Assembly (NCBI GenBank): GCA_030682135.1
Contig: JAUXQT010000051.1
Span: 1 to 33,072 of the forward strand
Direction of reading: 5' to 3'
Length of the DNA stretch: 33,072 nt
Origin: Nitrospirota bacterium
GTDB taxonomy: Bacteria > Nitrospirota > Nitrospiria > Nitrospirales > Nitrospiraceae
The notes under the pieces are model-generated. The model ran no database searches and was not told the origin of the DNA. It worked only from the letters and a program-made list of their open reading frames with translations. The translations under genes and the position numbers were made by a program. Each line of letters begins with the position of its first letter. Position 1 is the stretch's first letter. Of the stretch, positions 31,182-33,072 are shown piece after piece.

Positions 31182-32630
31182 ATGATTCGCCGTCTATTTC
31201 AAACGAAATCTATCGAGCAGATCCTCGCAGACGCAGACCATCCCGACCACCGTTTAAAAAAGACTCTGACGGCCTGGGATCTGACCGCACTCGGCATCGG
31301 GGCGATCATCGGCACCGGCATCTTCGTCCTGATCGGTACCGCCATTGTCGGCGATGCCCACCGACCTGGGGCAGGGCCTGGAATTATTCTGTCCTTCGTG
31401 CTCTCCGGCCTGACCTGCGCTCTCGCGGCCCTCTGCTATGCCGAGTTCTCCACCATGATTCCCGTGGCCGGTTCGGCCTATACCTATTCCTATGCCACGC
31501 TGGGAGAATTTCTGGCTTGGATTACCGGCTGGAACTTGATTCTCGAATATGGAGTGGCCTGTGTCGCCGTCGCCATCGGGTGGTCCGGCTATTTCAATAA
31601 ACTACTCAGCTTGGCCGGGTTCGAACTTCCACATTGGGCGACACATCCGCCAGGAGGACCCGATGGTGGTGTCGCCAACTTCCCTGCCGCGATTATCGTG
31701 TTACTCGTCACCGTCATCCTCGTCATTGGAATCAAGGAAAGCGCTCGCGCCACCGGCATCATTGTCTGTTTGAAGCTCGCGGTCATCCTCTTTTTCATCG
31801 CGGTGGGAACGCCCGCCGTGAACGCAGACAATTGGACGCCCTTCATGCCGCAGGGGTTCGCCGGCATCGGCGCCGCAGCCGCGATTGTATTCTTCGCCTA
31901 TATCGGATTCGACGCGATCTCAACGACTGCCGAGGAAGCGAAAAACCCTCAGCGGGATCTTCCGATCGCCATTATTGCCTCACTGAGCATCTGCACGGTT
32001 CTCTATATTGCCGTAGCCGCTGTGTTGACCGGCTTGATACCCTCTTCGCAGATCGACGTCCATGCGCCGGTGGCCGAAGCGTTGAGTATGGTGGGGTTCA
32101 AGTGGGGTTCAGCGATTGTGGCGATTGGAGCCGTCGCCGGGATTACCAGTGTGCTTGTGGTGATGATGCTGGGTCAGATTCGGGTCTTCTTCGCCATGTC
32201 GCGCGATCACCTCTTGAGCCCCTGGCTCTCAACCGTGCATCCGCGTTATGGCACGCCGCACTACGCCACGATTCTCACGGGCATCGGCGTGGCCACGCTC
32301 GCTGCGCTGATTCCTATCGGCGACGCGGCTGATATGACGAATATCGGCACACTCTTCGCGTTTGTTCTCGTCTGTATTGGAGTCGTTATTCTGCGCTACA
32401 CGAAGCCCAACCAGCCCCGTCCATTCCGTCTTCCCTTCATGCCGCTTGTCCCCATTCTCGGCATGCTGGCCTGCCTCGGCCTCATGAGTTTTCTCCCCTG
32501 GGTGACCTGGATCAGGTTCGTCGTGTGGACAGCCATTGGCATTGTGGTCTACCTAGGATATGGCTTGAAGCACAGCAAGCTGGCCGGCCCTTCCCTCAAG
32601 GCCACTTCCCAACGGGTACATTCTAAATAG
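31182..32630 (+). CDS. APC family amino-acid permease (cationic amino-acid type)
   Basis: A 482-residue inner-membrane transporter with about 12 hydrophobic segments. The first has the APC signature LTALGIGAIIGTGIFVLIG, and the region YIGFDAISTTAEEAKNPQRDLPIAI matches the CAT/YfnA subgroup of amino-acid transporters. The start at 31182 is chosen because GGGGAGGGG lies just before it; the open frame runs further upstream, with no membrane-like sequence. The cytoplasmic N-terminus (SIEQILADADHPDHRLKKTL) is typical. It reads toward a convergent gene whose stop lies 6 bp away, without a visible terminator. Confidence 0.9.
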   Translation: MIRRLFQTKSIEQILADADHPDHRLKKTLTAWDLTALGIGAIIGTGIFVLIGTAIVGDAHRPGAGPGIILSFVLSGLTCALAALCYAEFSTMIPVAGSAYTYSYATLGEFLAWITGWNLILEYGVACVAVAIGWSGYFNKLLSLAGFELPHWATHPPGGPDGGVANFPAAIIVLLVTVILVIGIKESARATGIIVCLKLAVILFFIAVGTPAVNADNWTPFMPQGFAGIGAAAAIVFFAYIGFDAISTTAEEAKNPQRDLPIAIIASLSICTVLYIAVAAVLTGLIPSSQIDVHAPVAEALSMVGFKWGSAIVAIGAVAGITSVLVVMMLGQIRVFFAMSRDHLLSPWLSTVHPRYGTPHYATILTGIGVATLAALIPIGDAADMTNIGTLFAFVLVCIGVVILRYTKPNQPRPFRLPFMPLVPILGMLACLGLMSFLPWVTWIRFVVWTAIGIVVYLGYGLKHSKLAGPSLKATSQRVHSK

Positions 32631-32636
32631 ATTTGG

Positions 32637-33056
32637 TTAGTTTGACTCGTTCGCTGGCTGAGCTGCCGGAGCAGGAGCCGGTGCCATGGGAGCTGGTGCA
32701 GTCGGAGTGGCTGCTGGTGCGACAGGCTGGGCAGCAGCTGATGGCGTCGCGGCTACCGCCGGCTTCGGAGGGGCGGGCGGCTTGGGTGGGGCAGGTCGTT
32801 CCGGCTTGATGCCGCCTTCCCATGAGGGACCGGAGTACATATCCGTCGAGAGACCCTTCGTCTTCCATTTCTCTTCAAAATCAGCGGCCGCTTTATTCGG
32901 GGTTTCACCACTCCCGACGACGTCATTCCATGGGTAGGCCCTTGGGCCGATCTGGCACCCGGTTTCCGTCCGCTTCAAATACAAGGCGATCGGATTCCCG
33001 CGATAGGGTCCAAGATAGATATGCACGGAACCAGCGTACTCGAGCAAATGTGCCAT
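32637..33056 (-). CDS. Hypothetical protein with Pro/Ala-rich tail
   Basis: A 139-residue protein. Residues 1-80 form a compact domain (AHLLEYAGSVHIYLGPYRGNPIALYLKRTETGCQIGPRAYPWNDVVGSGETPNKAAADFEEKWKTKG) that I do not recognise by name. The last 55 residues are almost wholly Pro and Ala, ending PANESN, and should be disordered. No signal peptide is visible. The start at 33056 has GGAG six bases upstream; an ATG at 33068 has none in the window. The convergent permease gene ends 6 bp away. Confidence 0.65.
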   Translation of the reverse strand: MAHLLEYAGSVHIYLGPYRGNPIALYLKRTETGCQIGPRAYPWNDVVGSGETPNKAAADFEEKWKTKGLSTDMYSGPSWEGGIKPERPAPPKPPAPPKPAVAATPSAAAQPVAPAATPTAPAPMAPAPAPAAQPANESN

Positions 33057-33072
33057 GCCCGTCTCCAAGAGG

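Noticed and set aside
1-33072. CRISPR arrays, insertion sequences, prophage or rRNA
   Set aside because: No regular spaced direct repeats, transposase, integrase, phage genes or rRNA sequence were seen.

Overview
The window looks like chromosomal DNA of a Nitrospira-type bacterium (phylum Nitrospirota). This is inferred from the moderately GC-rich coding style, the abundance of sigma-54 regulators, and the general character of the proteins, not from a database search. The genes are tightly packed and mostly intact. I see no rRNA, CRISPR array, insertion sequence or prophage.

Region 1 (11-3244, minus strand) is a housekeeping block: recR, ybaB and dnaX, with the SRP 4.5S-type RNA and tRNA-Ser(GGA) upstream of them. 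Region 2 (3273-5793, plus) has a good sigma-70 promoter driving an AsmA-family protein and an MscS channel.

Region 3 (about 5900-12370, plus) is the most unusual part. A coiled-coil protein, a membrane protein with a C-terminal OmpA-like domain, a Ras/Rab-like small GTPase and a PAS-containing sigma-54 activator lie in a row. The last three are nearly contiguous. After them come a dense array of GTCTCA-type inverted and direct repeats, a LuxR-type response regulator and a small unknown protein. I propose this as a GTPase-controlled envelope module with its own regulator.

Region 4 (12471-15463, plus) is an envelope group: a DUF481 outer-membrane protein behind a candidate sigma-54 promoter, MscL with a zinc-ribbon tail, and a coiled-coil OmpA protein. 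It closes with a strong hairpin terminator shared with the convergent genes.

Region 5 (15481-19678, minus) holds a GAF-type sigma-54 activator followed by DsrE, a PNPOx-like flavoprotein and a Tat-exported solute-binding protein. A very good sigma-54 promoter lies just upstream of dsrE. The activator's own ribosome binding site is buried in a perfect 12-bp hairpin.

Region 6 (19921-24846) has an exported HEAT-repeat protein on the minus strand, then tRNA-Leu(TAG) and the protein quality-control genes tig-clpP-clpX on the plus strand. Region 7 (24939-29193) has a tandem pair of PilZ-like proteins, a palindromic interspersed repeat, a TatA-like protein overlapping a HEAT-repeat lipoprotein, and an M24 peptidase. 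Region 8 (29263-33056) has two small unknown proteins, a class-I glutamine amidotransferase-like hydrolase, an APC amino-acid permease and a Pro/Ala-rich protein.
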